From assembly GCA_017849455.1 (NCBI GenBank), contig JAFIGX010000004.1, forward strand, positions 310,001 through 374,000: a DNA stretch of 64,000 nt, read 5' to 3'. The notes under the pieces are model-generated. The model was given only the letters and a program-made list of their open reading frames with translations. It ran no database searches and had not been told where the DNA came from. Shown one piece after another: positions 25,846 to 35,133 of this stretch; the first letter of the stretch is position 1, and each line of letters opens with the position of its first letter. This DNA is from Pseudobacter sp. Lineage in GTDB: Bacteria; Bacteroidota; Bacteroidia; Chitinophagales; Chitinophagaceae. A program made the translations under genes and the position numbers.

Positions 25846-26496
25846 ATGATCACTCCGGAAGTACAAGAGCTGGCCGAAAAACTGTGGAACTATCACCTGC
25901 TCGGTCATACCATTCGAAAAGCAGATTGTATCCTCGTTCTGGGCAGCCATGATCTTCGCGTCGCTGAAAGAGGCGCAGCGCTTTACCTGCAGGGATGGGC
26001 GCCCATTATACTTTTTTCCGGCGGGCTCGGTAATCTTACCAAACATATCTGGCAGGAAACAGAAGCCGATCAGTTCGCTGCCATCGCCCGCGATAAAGGA
26101 GTACCACAGGAAGCGATCTTCATCGAGAACAGATCCACCAATACCGGAGAGAATATTTTGTTCTCCCGGCAATTGCTGCAAAGACATCAACTCGATCCCC
26201 AAACCTTTATCGTTGTACAGAAACCCTATATGGAACGCAGGAGCTACGCTACATTTAAGAAACACTGGCCTGAAAAAGACCTGATCGTTACTTCACCACA
26301 GCTTTCATTCAGCGAATATCCTTCCGGTGAGATCTCACCCGAAAAAGTGATCAATATCATGGTGGGCGACCTGCAGCGCATCAAGCTGTACCCCGATAAG
26401 GGATTCCAGATCTTCCAGGAAATACCGGATGATGTTTGGGACGCGTACACCCGGCTCGTTGCGCTCGGCTTCGATAAACACCTGGTAAAAGCATGA
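25846..26496 (+). CDS. YdcF-like (DUF218) protein
   Basis: A 216-residue protein with the DUF218 fold: CILVLGSHDLRVAERGAALY, PIILFSGGLGNLTKHIW, EAIFIENRSTNTGENILFS and IVVQKPYMERRSYATFKKHWP are the usual blocks, with ENRSTNTGEN as the best-known signature. E. coli YdcF binds S-adenosylmethionine; membrane relatives (ElyC, SanA) act in envelope synthesis. This one has no membrane segment, so it is of the cytoplasmic YdcF type. Reaction unknown. The ATG at 25846 is chosen over a GTG three codons before it. Confidence 0.88.
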   Translation: MITPEVQELAEKLWNYHLLGHTIRKADCILVLGSHDLRVAERGAALYLQGWAPIILFSGGLGNLTKHIWQETEADQFAAIARDKGVPQEAIFIENRSTNTGENILFSRQLLQRHQLDPQTFIVVQKPYMERRSYATFKKHWPEKDLIVTSPQLSFSEYPSGEISPEKVINIMVGDLQRIKLYPDKGFQIFQEIPDDVWDAYTRLVALGFDKHLVKA

Positions 26497-26539
26497 GGCC
26501 GTAATTGTATCTTACAGGAAATTTCTAAGCAGTCAACCA

Positions 26540-27097
26540 TTGGAAACCGTCATTCAAGCCATCAGCAGGATCTATCCACTTCCGGAAGATTCCTTGCAGG
26601 CCATCCTCTCCCTCCTGGAAAGAGTGGAGTATAAGAAAGGACATCAGCTTTTCAAAGAAGGCAGGCTTGGCCACCAGCTCTATTTTATCGAGCAGGGTAT
26701 TGCCCGTGCGTTTTCCAACAGGGATGATAAAGAGATCACGTTCTGGTTCGGCACAGAAGGAGATGTGGTGATGTCGTATAACAGTTATGTATCGGGGAAG
26801 CCGGGATATGAGACCATCGAGTTACTGGAAGATTCGGTCCTTTATTCCATCAGCCAGGAGGCGTTACAACAATTGTTCACTACCAATATTGCCATTGCCA
26901 ACTGGGGCCGCAAGCTCGCGGAGCTGGAGCTGGTGAAGACCGAAACCTGTTTCGTATCGCAGCAATGTCTTCCGGCCACAGAAAGATACAGGAACCTGCT
27001 CGAAACGAACCCGCAACTGGTGTTGAGGGTACCGCTCGGGCATATCGCTTCCTACCTCGGTGTATCGCAGGTAACGTTGAGCCGTATACGCCACTAA
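26540..27097 (+). CDS. Crp/Fnr-family transcriptional regulator
   Basis: A 185-residue protein with a cyclic-nucleotide-binding-like beta-barrel (about 20-115; GHQLFKEGRLGHQLYFIEQGIARAF) and a short C-terminal helix-turn-helix (about 150-185; PLGHIASYLGVSQVTLSRIRH). This is the common Bacteroidota Crp/Fnr-like type, in which key cAMP-contact residues are not conserved, so the ligand is unknown. Translation appears to start at a TTG at 26540, as no ATG or GTG is in frame at a fitting place. Its stop overlaps the stop of the uronate transporter gene by four bases. Confidence 0.85.
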   Translation: METVIQAISRIYPLPEDSLQAILSLLERVEYKKGHQLFKEGRLGHQLYFIEQGIARAFSNRDDKEITFWFGTEGDVVMSYNSYVSGKPGYETIELLEDSVLYSISQEALQQLFTTNIAIANWGRKLAELELVKTETCFVSQQCLPATERYRNLLETNPQLVLRVPLGHIASYLGVSQVTLSRIRH

Positions 27098-28392
27098 ACT
27101 TCCACCCGCTTCATTCTCGGTACCAGGAAGTGCATGACCAGCCAGGCCGTGAGATAGGCGAGGCCGCAAATAATGAACATGATGAGGTAACCTGTTTGGA
27201 TATGACCCAGGTTCTTGTAATGATCGAACAGGTAACCGGCGCTTTTCGAAACGAGGATACCGCCCAGGCCACCGGCCATCCCGCCGATGCCGGTCACGGA
27301 CCCAACGGTAAATTTGGGGAACATATCGGAAACAGTGGTGAAGATATTTGCGCTCCAGGCCTGATGGGCCGCTGCGGCAAAGCCAATGATCAGGATCGCA
27401 TACCACATGCTGTATCCGCCCAGTAACTGCGCGCAAACGACCGGAAGGGCACAAGCCGCATAAATGAGCATGGAAGTTTTCCTCGCACGGAATACAGGCC
27501 ATTGACGTTTGATCAGGTTCATCGGCAGCCATCCCCCAAAAATACTTCCGAAGGCGGCGATCGTATAGACCAGGGCTACCGGCACAGCGATCTGTGTTTT
27601 CGAAAGACCATATTGTTCTTTCAGGAAATCGGGCAGCCAGAAGAGATAGAACCACCAGATACCATCCGTAAGGAATTTACCCAGCGCAAAAGCCCAGGTT
27701 TGATTGAAGGCGAGCAGTTTGCCCCAGGAAACTTTTTTCCCCTGGTCTGCCTGCTGGTCCTTCGCTTCATCGACATCGCTATGTATATAATCGTATTCAG
27801 CCTTGCTTAATCTTTTTTGTTTTTTAGGCACTTCATACAGCCAGAACCAGAAGATCAGCCATATCAGACCGATAGCCCCTGTGATCACGAATGCCATACG
27901 CCAGTTGGTGGCATCGGCAATGAATGGCACGGTGAGTGGCGCAATGATCGCCCCGATATTGGAACCTGAATTGAATATACCTGTAGCCAATGCCCTCTCT
28001 TTTTTGGGGAACCATTCAGCAGTGGTTTTGATGGCTGCCGGAAAGTTGCCCGATTCGGTTACGCCGAGCGCAGCTCTTGCCACAAAAAAGCCGGTGGTTG
28101 TTTTGATCAATGCATGGCCGATCGCTGCTATGCTCCACATGATCAACGATAAGGCATAACCGATTTTCGTGCCCAGCTTGTCGATCAGGCGGCCTACCCC
28201 GAACATGGCCAGGGCATAAGCCAACTGAAAAGCTACTGTGATATTGGCATAGTCGGTTTTTGTCCAGCCGAATTCACGGTCGAGGTCTTCTTTCACCAGG
28301 CTGATCACCTGCCTGTCGAGATAATTGATCGTTGTAGCAAAAAAAACAAGCGCGCAAATCGTCCACCTGTATTTTCCTATGGCCTGCTGCAT
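27094..28392 (-). CDS. exuT: MFS hexuronate transporter (ExuT-like)
   Basis: A 432-residue major-facilitator transporter of the anion:cation symporter group with 12 predicted helices. Family features are the start (RWTICALVFFATTINYLDRQVISL), the loop GVGRLIDKLGTKIGYAL and AALGVTESGNFPAAIKTTAEWFPKKERALATG, all very close to ExuT and related uronate/aldonate carriers. It should import glucuronate or galacturonate by proton symport. It is the last gene of a minus-strand uronate cluster, 42 bases after the aldolase gene, which supports the assignment. Choice between galacturonate and glucuronate is not possible from sequence. Confidence 0.88.
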   Translation of the reverse strand: MQQAIGKYRWTICALVFFATTINYLDRQVISLVKEDLDREFGWTKTDYANITVAFQLAYALAMFGVGRLIDKLGTKIGYALSLIMWSIAAIGHALIKTTTGFFVARAALGVTESGNFPAAIKTTAEWFPKKERALATGIFNSGSNIGAIIAPLTVPFIADATNWRMAFVITGAIGLIWLIFWFWLYEVPKKQKRLSKAEYDYIHSDVDEAKDQQADQGKKVSWGKLLAFNQTWAFALGKFLTDGIWWFYLFWLPDFLKEQYGLSKTQIAVPVALVYTIAAFGSIFGGWLPMNLIKRQWPVFRARKTSMLIYAACALPVVCAQLLGGYSMWYAILIIGFAAAAHQAWSANIFTTVSDMFPKFTVGSVTGIGGMAGGLGGILVSKSAGYLFDHYKNLGHIQTGYLIMFIICGLAYLTAWLVMHFLVPRMKRVEV

Positions 28393-28434
28393 GGTTTTGG
28401 GTTTAATGCATGAATCGAATGAATATATAAATTC

Positions 28435-29094
28435 TTATCCTCTTACTTCTTTCACCAAGGCCAATGCCTCTTTGGTTTTGCTTACCAGCTCATCATAAGC
28501 TCCTTTCTCCATGATAGTTTTGGTGATGAGCTTGCTGCCCATTCCTACGGCGCTGACGCCTGCTTTGAACCAGGCCGACAGGTTTTCTCTTTCCGTTTCT
28601 ACGCCACCGGTAGGCATGAATAAGAGGCCGGGGAATAATTCTTTGATCGCGCTTACGAAGGAAGGGCCCAATAAACTTCCGGGAAACAGTTTCACCAGTT
28701 TCGCTCCGGCTTCTTCTGCCCGGATGATCTCAGTTGGGCTCATGCAGCCGGGCACCCAGAGCATGTCTTCCTTATGAACGGTTTCAGCCACTTCTTCTAT
28801 GATGCCGGGGCATACGATGAAGTCGGCTCCCAACTTGATATAGTTCTTCGCTTCCTTCTTATTCTTGATCGTACCAATGCCCAGTTGCATTTCGGGCAGT
28901 TCTTTATCGCGCGTTTTCAACAACTGCCTGAAATTCTCCGGTGCTGCTTCTCCGCGGTTGGTATATTCCACAGCCCTGATCCCTGCTTCATACAGGGCTT
29001 TCAATATCCGGACAGACTTGTCGGGATCAGCATGAAAATACAGCGGCAGTACACCCTGTTGTATGATCAGTTCTACGATAGCTTGCTTATTCAT
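28435..29094 (-). CDS. eda: 2-dehydro-3-deoxy-phosphogluconate (KDPG) aldolase
   Basis: A 219-residue class I aldolase of the KDPG/KHG family. Landmarks are EYTNRGEAAPENFRQLL, the segment IGTIKNKKEAKNYIKLGADFIVCPG and the Schiff-base lysine in AKLVKLFPGS, followed by FMPTGGV. It cleaves KDPG into pyruvate and glyceraldehyde 3-phosphate, the last step of uronate breakdown. The ATG at 29094 overlaps the end of the kinase gene by eight bases (ATGAATAA), so the two are translationally coupled. Cytoplasmic, trimeric in known members. Confidence 0.93.
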   Translation of the reverse strand: MNKQAIVELIIQQGVLPLYFHADPDKSVRILKALYEAGIRAVEYTNRGEAAPENFRQLLKTRDKELPEMQLGIGTIKNKKEAKNYIKLGADFIVCPGIIEEVAETVHKEDMLWVPGCMSPTEIIRAEEAGAKLVKLFPGSLLGPSFVSAIKELFPGLLFMPTGGVETERENLSAWFKAGVSAVGMGSKLITKTIMEKGAYDELVSKTKEALALVKEVRG

Positions 29095-30112
29095 GGGTGT
29101 GTACAATTGATTTTATGGTTTCAATATCCTGGTTCGTGGCATCCCCTTTTTCCATCAGTTTGCCGAAAGCTGCTGTGGCGGCCAGATCGATGACCTGCTG
29201 TGCATCGTAATGATTATAGAGGCCGTAGATCAGTCCGGCCATGAAACAATCCCCGCTTCCTACTTTGTCGACGATCCTATTGGCCACCAGTTCGGCGGAA
29301 TGGTACAGTTGTCCGCCCCTGAACAGGGATGCATAATAAAGTATGCCTTCATCACCATGATCGAAGCGGAATGTATTGGCCACTACTTTTACCTTGGGGA
29401 ATTGTTGCTGTATGGCGAGTGAAGTTGCCTGGGCGTGTTGGAGGAAATCTGCGCGTCGTCCGGTGAGATGTATCTCCGGATCAACGGGGATACCGAGCAG
29501 GGTATTGGCTGCCCAGATATTGCCCATCACTACATCGCAATATTCGAGTAATCGCGGCATCACTTCGGCAGGCTTCTTTCCATATTGCCAGAGTTTGGCG
29601 CGATAGTTAAGGTCGATGGAGATGGTGATCCCCTTTGCCGCCGCTGCCGCGGCGGCTTCGCGGCAAACAGCCACTGTATTCTCGCCCAATGCCGGACTGA
29701 TAGCACTGAAATGGAACCAGCTTACTCCTTTGAGAAGATGGTCCCAGTCGAGCATGCCCGGCTGGAGGGAAGCGAAGGATGAATATGCCCTATCGTAGAT
29801 CACACCGGCATTCTTGAGATCGGCGCCTTGTGGAAGGTAATAGGTCCCTACCCTGCTGCCGGAAAAATTCACTGCCGATGCATCGATCTGTTTTGTTTGC
29901 AATTCTTCGCAGATCTCTTTCGAAAGATAGTTATCGGGCAATGCCGTGCAGTACATGGCGGGCAGTTTCCATCTCGTCAGGGCCGTGGCCACATTCAGCT
30001 CGGCCCCACCGATATAGACGGGCATATAAGCATTACGGACCCATTCCCTGTTGAGAGAAGGGGACAGCCGTAACAACAGCTCGCCAAAACAAAATATTTT
30101 TTTATGGTTCAT
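29087..30112 (-). CDS. kdgK: 2-dehydro-3-deoxygluconokinase (PfkB family)
   Basis: A 341-residue sugar kinase of the PfkB/ribokinase family. The N-terminal CFGELLLRLSP and GGAELNVATALTRW segments bind the sugar, and the C-terminal DKVGSGDCFMAGLIYG contains the catalytic Asp and anion hole. It should phosphorylate 2-keto-3-deoxygluconate (KDG) to KDPG. The gene overlaps the KDPG aldolase gene and follows kduI by 36 bases, so the context agrees with KDG kinase. Generic PfkB kinases can be confused by sequence alone. Confidence 0.92.
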   Translation of the reverse strand: MNHKKIFCFGELLLRLSPSLNREWVRNAYMPVYIGGAELNVATALTRWKLPAMYCTALPDNYLSKEICEELQTKQIDASAVNFSGSRVGTYYLPQGADLKNAGVIYDRAYSSFASLQPGMLDWDHLLKGVSWFHFSAISPALGENTVAVCREAAAAAAAKGITISIDLNYRAKLWQYGKKPAEVMPRLLEYCDVVMGNIWAANTLLGIPVDPEIHLTGRRADFLQHAQATSLAIQQQFPKVKVVANTFRFDHGDEGILYYASLFRGGQLYHSAELVANRIVDKVGSGDCFMAGLIYGLYNHYDAQQVIDLAATAAFGKLMEKGDATNQDIETIKSIVHTHE

Positions 30113-30148
30113 GCTTCGTTAAACGCTCTTTTTTATGATCTATACTGC

Positions 30149-30979
30149 TCAGCGCAGGTCCGCAATAGCTACTGCGTCCATATCGGTGAAAGTATAATTC
30201 TCTCCTGCCATACCCCAAATAAAGGAGTAATTGGATGTTCCGCAACCTGAATGGATCGACCAGGGCGGGGAAAGGATCGCTTCATGGTTGGCCGTGAGCA
30301 AATGCCTGGTCTCGGCAGGCTCTCCCATAAAATGGAATACGCGGTGCTGTTCCGGCACATCGAAATAAAAATAAGCTTCCATCCTACGGGTATGCGTATG
30401 CGCAGGCATCGTGTTCCATACACTGCCATTGCTGAGTACCGTCAAGCCCATCACCACCTGGCAGCTTTTAATGCCATCTGCATGTATATATTTATAAATG
30501 GTACGCCTGTTGGCGGTGCTCTGATCGCCCAGTTCCACCGGTGAGGCTTCTTCCTTTGTCAGCTTCCTGTTCTCATAAGTTTGATGGGCAGGGGCCGACA
30601 GGAGGAAGTATACGGCCGGGTTATTTTTATCGGCACTGGAAAAGGAAACATTTTTTGTGCCTTTGCCCAGGTATACACAATCCAGCTTATCGAGGGCGTA
30701 CTTCACGCCATCGGCTTCTACAGTGCCGCTGCCACCAACGTTGATGATGCCGATCTCGCGGCGCTCCAGGAAATATTCAGCTCTCAGCTCGGGATGGTTG
30801 GCCAGCTCGATGGTTTTGGTCACCGGCTTCACGCCGCCGATGATCACACGGTCGTAATGGGAATATACCAGTTGCAGGCCGTTGTCCTGCATCAATCCCT
30901 GCACTAAAAAATTTTCACGAAGTGTATGCGTGTTCATACTCTTCGTTTCATTCGGACTATTCTGGAACCTGATCTCCAT
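30149..30979 (-). CDS. kduI: 5-dehydro-4-deoxy-D-glucuronate isomerase
   Basis: A 276-residue cupin enzyme close to E. coli KduI along its whole length (LVYSHYDRVIIGGVKPVTK, NVGGSGTVEADGVKY, NTMPAHTHTRRMEAYFYFD, SPPWSIHSGCGTSNYSFIWGM, here partly quoted). Zinc ligands are in HTHTRRMEAY and the later His of WSIHSG. It converts 4-deoxy-L-threo-5-hexosulose uronate, made by pectin and glycosaminoglycan lyases, into 3-deoxy-D-glycero-2,5-hexodiulosonate for KduD. No lyase gene is in the window. It is in the middle of the uronate cluster, 33 bases after kduD. Confidence 0.95.
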   Translation of the reverse strand: MEIRFQNSPNETKSMNTHTLRENFLVQGLMQDNGLQLVYSHYDRVIIGGVKPVTKTIELANHPELRAEYFLERREIGIINVGGSGTVEADGVKYALDKLDCVYLGKGTKNVSFSSADKNNPAVYFLLSAPAHQTYENRKLTKEEASPVELGDQSTANRRTIYKYIHADGIKSCQVVMGLTVLSNGSVWNTMPAHTHTRRMEAYFYFDVPEQHRVFHFMGEPAETRHLLTANHEAILSPPWSIHSGCGTSNYSFIWGMAGENYTFTDMDAVAIADLR

Positions 30980-31012
30980 ATTCTTTCATTTCATTTTTAT
31001 GATTGTAAAAAA

Positions 31013-31777
31013 TCATCTTCCCATCCATCCTCCGTCTACCGTGAGGATCGTTCCGTGTATATAACTCGCAGCATCGGAGGCAAGGAATACCACGGGCCCT
31101 TTAAAATCTTCGGGCTCTCCCCATTTGCCGGCAGGTATCCTGTCGAGAATGGATTTGCTTCGTGCAGGATCGTTGCGAAGCGCTTCGGTATTATCGGTGG
31201 CAATATATCCGGGTGCAATACCATTCACGTTCACGCCTTTCGATGCCCATTCATTGGCCAGCGCTTTTACCAGGCTGCCGAGGGCGCCTTTGCTCGCTGC
31301 ATAACCGGGCACGTTGATACCACCCTGGAAGGTGAGCAGGGAGCAGGTGAAAATGATCTTGCCCGATCCGCGCTGTATCATGTCTTTCCCGAATTCCCTC
31401 GCCAGGATAAAAGGCGCATCGAGATTGATGGAAAGCACTTTATCCCAATAATCATCGGGGTGTTCGGCTGCAGGCTTGCGCATGATGGTGCCTGCATTAT
31501 TGATAAGGATATCGATGACTGGATTTTCCGACCCGGCTTTTGCAATAAATGTGAAGAGGCTTTCCCTGTTCGACAGGTCGGCCTGGTAAGCTTTGAATTG
31601 ACGGCCCAATGCTTTTACTTCCTGTTCGATGGCGCTGCCGCTCAATTCCAGAGATCCCGATACTCCTATGATATCGGCCCCTGCTTCTGCCAGTCCCAAT
31701 GCCATACCTTTCCCGATCCCTTTATTGCAACCTGTTACCAGGGCCGTTTTTCCATGGAGGTCAAATTTTGATGCCAT
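31013..31777 (-). CDS. kduD: 2-dehydro-3-deoxy-D-gluconate 5-dehydrogenase (SDR)
   Basis: A 254-residue short-chain dehydrogenase: cofactor motif TGCNKGIGKGMALGL, NNAGTIM, the active-site Ser in TCSLLTFQGG, YAASKGA as YxxxK, and the end GTILTVDGGWMGR, which is typical of KduD. It reduces the KduI product to 2-keto-3-deoxygluconate with NAD(P)H. Adjacent to kduI and uxaC on the same strand with short gaps, so part of one operon. Gluconate 5-dehydrogenase is the nearest alternative; the kduI neighbour decides. Confidence 0.92.
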   Translation of the reverse strand: MASKFDLHGKTALVTGCNKGIGKGMALGLAEAGADIIGVSGSLELSGSAIEQEVKALGRQFKAYQADLSNRESLFTFIAKAGSENPVIDILINNAGTIMRKPAAEHPDDYWDKVLSINLDAPFILAREFGKDMIQRGSGKIIFTCSLLTFQGGINVPGYAASKGALGSLVKALANEWASKGVNVNGIAPGYIATDNTEALRNDPARSKSILDRIPAGKWGEPEDFKGPVVFLASDAASYIHGTILTVDGGWMGR

Positions 31778-31801
31778 AGCCAGATAATACTGAAGCTGTA
31801 G

Positions 31802-33244
31802 TTAAGAAATTTTTTGTGATGCCTTACCGGGTTGTTCGAGATACTGCCAGTTGAAATAATTCTTCGCATTGTGGAAGCAGATATCCTGCACCACTTTGCC
31901 GATCCAGGCAATATCATTCGGCAGTTCTCCCTGTTCGATCTCCTGTCCGAGCAGGTTGCACAATATACGACGGAAATATTCATGACGGGGGAACGACAGG
32001 AAGCTCCTGGAATCGGTGAGCATGCCCACGAAACGGCTGAGCAGTCCCATATTCGAAAGGGTATTCAACTGATCGGTCATACCATCCTTCTGGTCCATGA
32101 ACCACCAGCCTGAGCCCCACTGTATCTTTCCGGCCATCGAGCCATCATTGAAATTCCCGATCATGGTGGCCATTACATCGTTGTAGGCCGGGTTAAGATT
32201 ATAAAGAATAGTTTTTGTGAGCTTGTCTTCCCGGTCGAGCCTGTTGAGGAATTTCGCCAACGTGCCGGCCTGTGCGAAATCGCCGATGGAATCCCATCCG
32301 GTATCGGGCCCCAGCAATTTCATCATGCGACTGTTGTTATTGCGAAGGGCGCCCAGGTGGTATTGCTGTACCCAGCCCCGCTCCCAGTCCCACTCTGCAA
32401 AGATCACCAGCATACCCGATTTGAATTTTCTCCTTTCGGTATCGTCCAGCGTTTTGCCGGAGCGAATAGCTGTAAATATTTTTATCAGTTCTGCTTCCGT
32501 ATAATCTTCTGCATAGATCTCTTCCAGGCCGTGATCGGAAACGCTGCAACCCTGGGCTGCAAAGAAATCATGACGACCTTTCAATGCGCCCAGGTAATCC
32601 CCGAAGGAATCGATGGAAACATCGGCTGCTTTCTCAAGACGGCCGAGGTATTTATTGAAAGTTTCGGGGTTATCGACATTCATGGCGGCATCGGGCCGGA
32701 ATGCAGGCAGAATAGGTATTTCGAACTGATCAGCTTTCATCTGCTGGTGGTATTCCAGCGAATCGACAGGATCATCGGTAGTACATACCATACGTACATT
32801 CATCTTGCGGAGCAGGTTACGGACGGTATAGTCCGGTGTCAGCAATTTCGCCGTACAATGGTCATAGATCTTTCTGCCAGAAGCCGGGTCCAGGATATCC
32901 GGCACATCGAAATACCGCTGCAATTCCAGGTGCGTCCAGTGATAGAGTGGATTACGGAGTGTATAGGGAACAGTGGCAGCCCATTGCTCGAATTTTTCCC
33001 AGTCGCTTTTGTTGCCGGTGCAATAACTTTCATCGATACCGTTGGTGCGCATGGCACGCCACTTGTAGTGATCACCATACAACCATACCTGGGTAAGATT
33101 CTCAAATTGCTTGTCTTCGGCGATCTGTTGCGGCGGGAGATGGCCATGATAATCGATGATCGGCATATCTTTCGTAAACTCATGGTACAGCCGCTGGGCC
33201 GTTTTCGAATGGAGGAGAAAATGTTCGTCCAAAAAATTTTTCAT
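31802..33244 (-). CDS. uxaC: Glucuronate/galacturonate isomerase
   Basis: A 480-residue enzyme of the UxaC family (amidohydrolase superfamily barrel). Recognisable are IIDYHGHLPPQQIAEDKQF, the segment VWLYGDHYKWRAMRTNG and VCTTDDPVDSLEYH. The His residues in DYHGHL are the likely metal or substrate ligands. It converts D-glucuronate to D-fructuronate and D-galacturonate to D-tagaturonate in the cytoplasm. Normal length, no missing block. It lies 24 bases upstream of kduD and is separated from uxaB by a 219-base gap that holds an inverted repeat. Confidence 0.95.
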   Translation of the reverse strand: MKNFLDEHFLLHSKTAQRLYHEFTKDMPIIDYHGHLPPQQIAEDKQFENLTQVWLYGDHYKWRAMRTNGIDESYCTGNKSDWEKFEQWAATVPYTLRNPLYHWTHLELQRYFDVPDILDPASGRKIYDHCTAKLLTPDYTVRNLLRKMNVRMVCTTDDPVDSLEYHQQMKADQFEIPILPAFRPDAAMNVDNPETFNKYLGRLEKAADVSIDSFGDYLGALKGRHDFFAAQGCSVSDHGLEEIYAEDYTEAELIKIFTAIRSGKTLDDTERRKFKSGMLVIFAEWDWERGWVQQYHLGALRNNNSRMMKLLGPDTGWDSIGDFAQAGTLAKFLNRLDREDKLTKTILYNLNPAYNDVMATMIGNFNDGSMAGKIQWGSGWWFMDQKDGMTDQLNTLSNMGLLSRFVGMLTDSRSFLSFPRHEYFRRILCNLLGQEIEQGELPNDIAWIGKVVQDICFHNAKNYFNWQYLEQPGKASQKIS

Positions 33245-33255
33245 ACTAAATACAT

Positions 33256-33346
33256 TGAGGTCGGATATCGGAGGTCGGAGGTCAGAAGTGCAAAATTGTT
33301 TGAGATGCAGAATAACGGGTACTTCTGACCTCCGACATCAGACATC
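33256..33346. repeat. Intergenic inverted repeat between uxaB and uxaC
   Basis: GTCGGAGGTCAGAAGT (33274-33289) is the exact reverse complement of 33321-33336, giving a 16-bp stem with a 31-base loop. The left arm also holds tandem GGAGGTC/GGATATC-like units (33258-33282) and the right arm GACATCAGACATC. This GGTCGGA-type repeat recalls dispersed intergenic palindromes in Bacteroidota. It may form an mRNA hairpin within the operon. Confidence 0.75.
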
Positions 33347-33463
33347 GCTACATTTCAATATTAGCGCCTTTCTCTACAACAGCTTTCTGTTTATTTGACA
33401 AAATAGTATACTTTTTTGGCATCAGGAGGCCAATTGGAATATGGTGGGGTATGTTGGCATATC

Positions 33464-34987
33464 TCAAGCAATGATGCGGTCTTCCTGCGCGTGCCGTATA
33501 ACATGTGCGGCGCCATCTTTCATCAATGCCTGCAACCAGGTGGTCACTGCGTCAGCAAACCCCGGAAGGCCCGACAGATCAGCTCCCCAAAAGTTCGCAT
33601 CACCCAATATCTTTTTCACCAGCTCCGGTACTTCGTGCCTTTCCCATTTGGATGAATAATAGGCGGCGCTGTCGTCATTCACCAGGTATTTCCTGCCGTT
33701 GCTGTTGCCATAATAATAGCCATCGTCGGCTTTGGCAGACCGCATGAAGAGCAGGTGTGCCGCAAAGCCCAGGGCCATTTGATCGGGCACCGTGTTATTG
33801 CGCTCATAATATTTCAGCAGCACCGGTACGTTGCGCATCTTCATTTTGGAAGCGTATTGCATGGTGATGCTCAGCCATTGATGTTCGATATGGGGGTTGC
33901 GGTAACGATCGAGCACTTTATGGGCAAAATCCTTGGCCATGTCATCGGAAAGATTGTTGCCGGTGATGGCCGGCGCGATCCCATGCAGCATCAGGCTGCT
34001 GATAAAATTGAAAAAGAACGGATCGCCCATCGCCTCTTTCACGGTGTTGAATCCGGCCAGGTAAGCCAGTCCGCAACTGAATGTGTGCGAGCCATTCAGC
34101 AAACGCAATTTCAGTTCCCGGAAAACATTGATATCAGGGGCGATCACTACGCCACTGTCTACTTGCCTGAAGGAAAGGACATTCTTCACATGTTCACTGT
34201 CGGATTCGATTGCCCATAACCGGTAGACTTCCGATTTGATCATCAGATCATCTTCATAACCGGCGATCTTTTGCATTTCCTCCTGCTCGGCAGCCGGCAG
34301 CTTCCCCGGCACGATCCTGTCTACCAGTGAATTGCAGAAATGGTTATATTGTTGCAGCCAGTCGATGAAAGCCGGCTCCAGCTTGTTGTATTTGGATAAT
34401 TCGAAAAGGATCTGTTTCAGTTTGGTGCCGTTATCGGGGATCAGCTCGGTGGGGATGATCACCATGCCCCTGGAAGGGTCGCCGTTGAACACTTTGAACC
34501 GCTCATACAGGAAAGCCAGCAGCTTACCGGGGAATGAACCGGGCGGTGTGGCAAGGATCGATTCTTTTACCAGTTCGATCCCTACTTCAGTAGTATTCGA
34601 CAATACCAGTTGCATATCGGGATTGGCGGCGCATTTCAGCACTTCATTCCATTCGTGTCTCGCAGCGATCATCCTGCTGATGGAAGCAACGATAATATTC
34701 TCCTCCACTTTTTTCCCGTTCTCGATCCCGCGCACGCAGAGCGTGAACAATCCGTTCTGTTTGCCGAACGAGTCGCTGTCACCACCGCGGGTGGATTTCA
34801 CTACCACGATGCGGCCGTTGAAGACGCCCTGCTTATTTGCCTTGTCGATAAAATAATCGGGCAGCCCGCGCAATAACACGCCGGTGCCGAATTGCAATAC
34901 TTTTTCAGGCAGCTCGAAATAGCTTGCTTTGGGTACTTCTACTGCAGGTGAACTGATCTTTCCAATTGTCTGAGTTGAGAGATTCAT
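33464..34987 (-). CDS. uxaB: Tagaturonate reductase (altronate oxidoreductase)
   Basis: A 507-residue protein of the mannitol dehydrogenase family with the UxaB signature: PEKVLQFGTGVLLRGLPDYFIDKANKQG near the N-terminus (partly quoted as FGTGVLLRGLPDYFID), the middle NGSHTFSCGLAYLAG with substrate-binding residues, and the helical C-domain. It reduces D-tagaturonate to D-altronate with NADH. The usual next enzyme, altronate dehydratase UxaA, is not in the window, so the pathway needs a gene elsewhere. It is separated from the upstream ROK gene by a 165-base region with repeated AACGTT motifs and a hairpin, which probably holds the cluster promoter. Confidence 0.92.
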   Translation of the reverse strand: MNLSTQTIGKISSPAVEVPKASYFELPEKVLQFGTGVLLRGLPDYFIDKANKQGVFNGRIVVVKSTRGGDSDSFGKQNGLFTLCVRGIENGKKVEENIIVASISRMIAARHEWNEVLKCAANPDMQLVLSNTTEVGIELVKESILATPPGSFPGKLLAFLYERFKVFNGDPSRGMVIIPTELIPDNGTKLKQILFELSKYNKLEPAFIDWLQQYNHFCNSLVDRIVPGKLPAAEQEEMQKIAGYEDDLMIKSEVYRLWAIESDSEHVKNVLSFRQVDSGVVIAPDINVFRELKLRLLNGSHTFSCGLAYLAGFNTVKEAMGDPFFFNFISSLMLHGIAPAITGNNLSDDMAKDFAHKVLDRYRNPHIEHQWLSITMQYASKMKMRNVPVLLKYYERNNTVPDQMALGFAAHLLFMRSAKADDGYYYGNSNGRKYLVNDDSAAYYSSKWERHEVPELVKKILGDANFWGADLSGLPGFADAVTTWLQALMKDGAAHVIRHAQEDRIIA

Positions 34988-35013
34988 GGGTGCGTTGTTT
35001 TGGAAAACTTGCT

Positions 35014-35019
35014 AACGTT
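35014..35019. promoter_or_regulatory. AACGTT core 1, possible LacI-type operator half
   Basis: TTGCTAACGTTGATA (35009-35023) lies 27 bases before the uxaB start. It shares AACGTTA (in inverse orientation) with core 2 at 35134-35139. LacI-family operators have a central CG within such a palindrome; no LacI gene is in the window, so this is tentative. Confidence 0.35.
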
Positions 35020-35033
35020 GATATAATAAATGC

Positions 35034-35064
35034 GCACTGATTACATCACAGGAATAATCAGTGC
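35034..35064. promoter_or_regulatory. Inverted repeat upstream of uxaB
   Basis: GCACTGATTA (35034-35043) and TAATCAGTGC (35055-35064) form perfect 10-bp arms around an 11-base loop. No T-run follows on either side, so it is more likely an operator or a 5' leader hairpin than a terminator. Confidence 0.5.
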
Positions 35065-35133
35065 CATTAATATTTAGCAAGTGTAGGCAGATATTTGGTA
35101 ACCTGATCCAAAACAGACTTGTTTTTTTACGCA

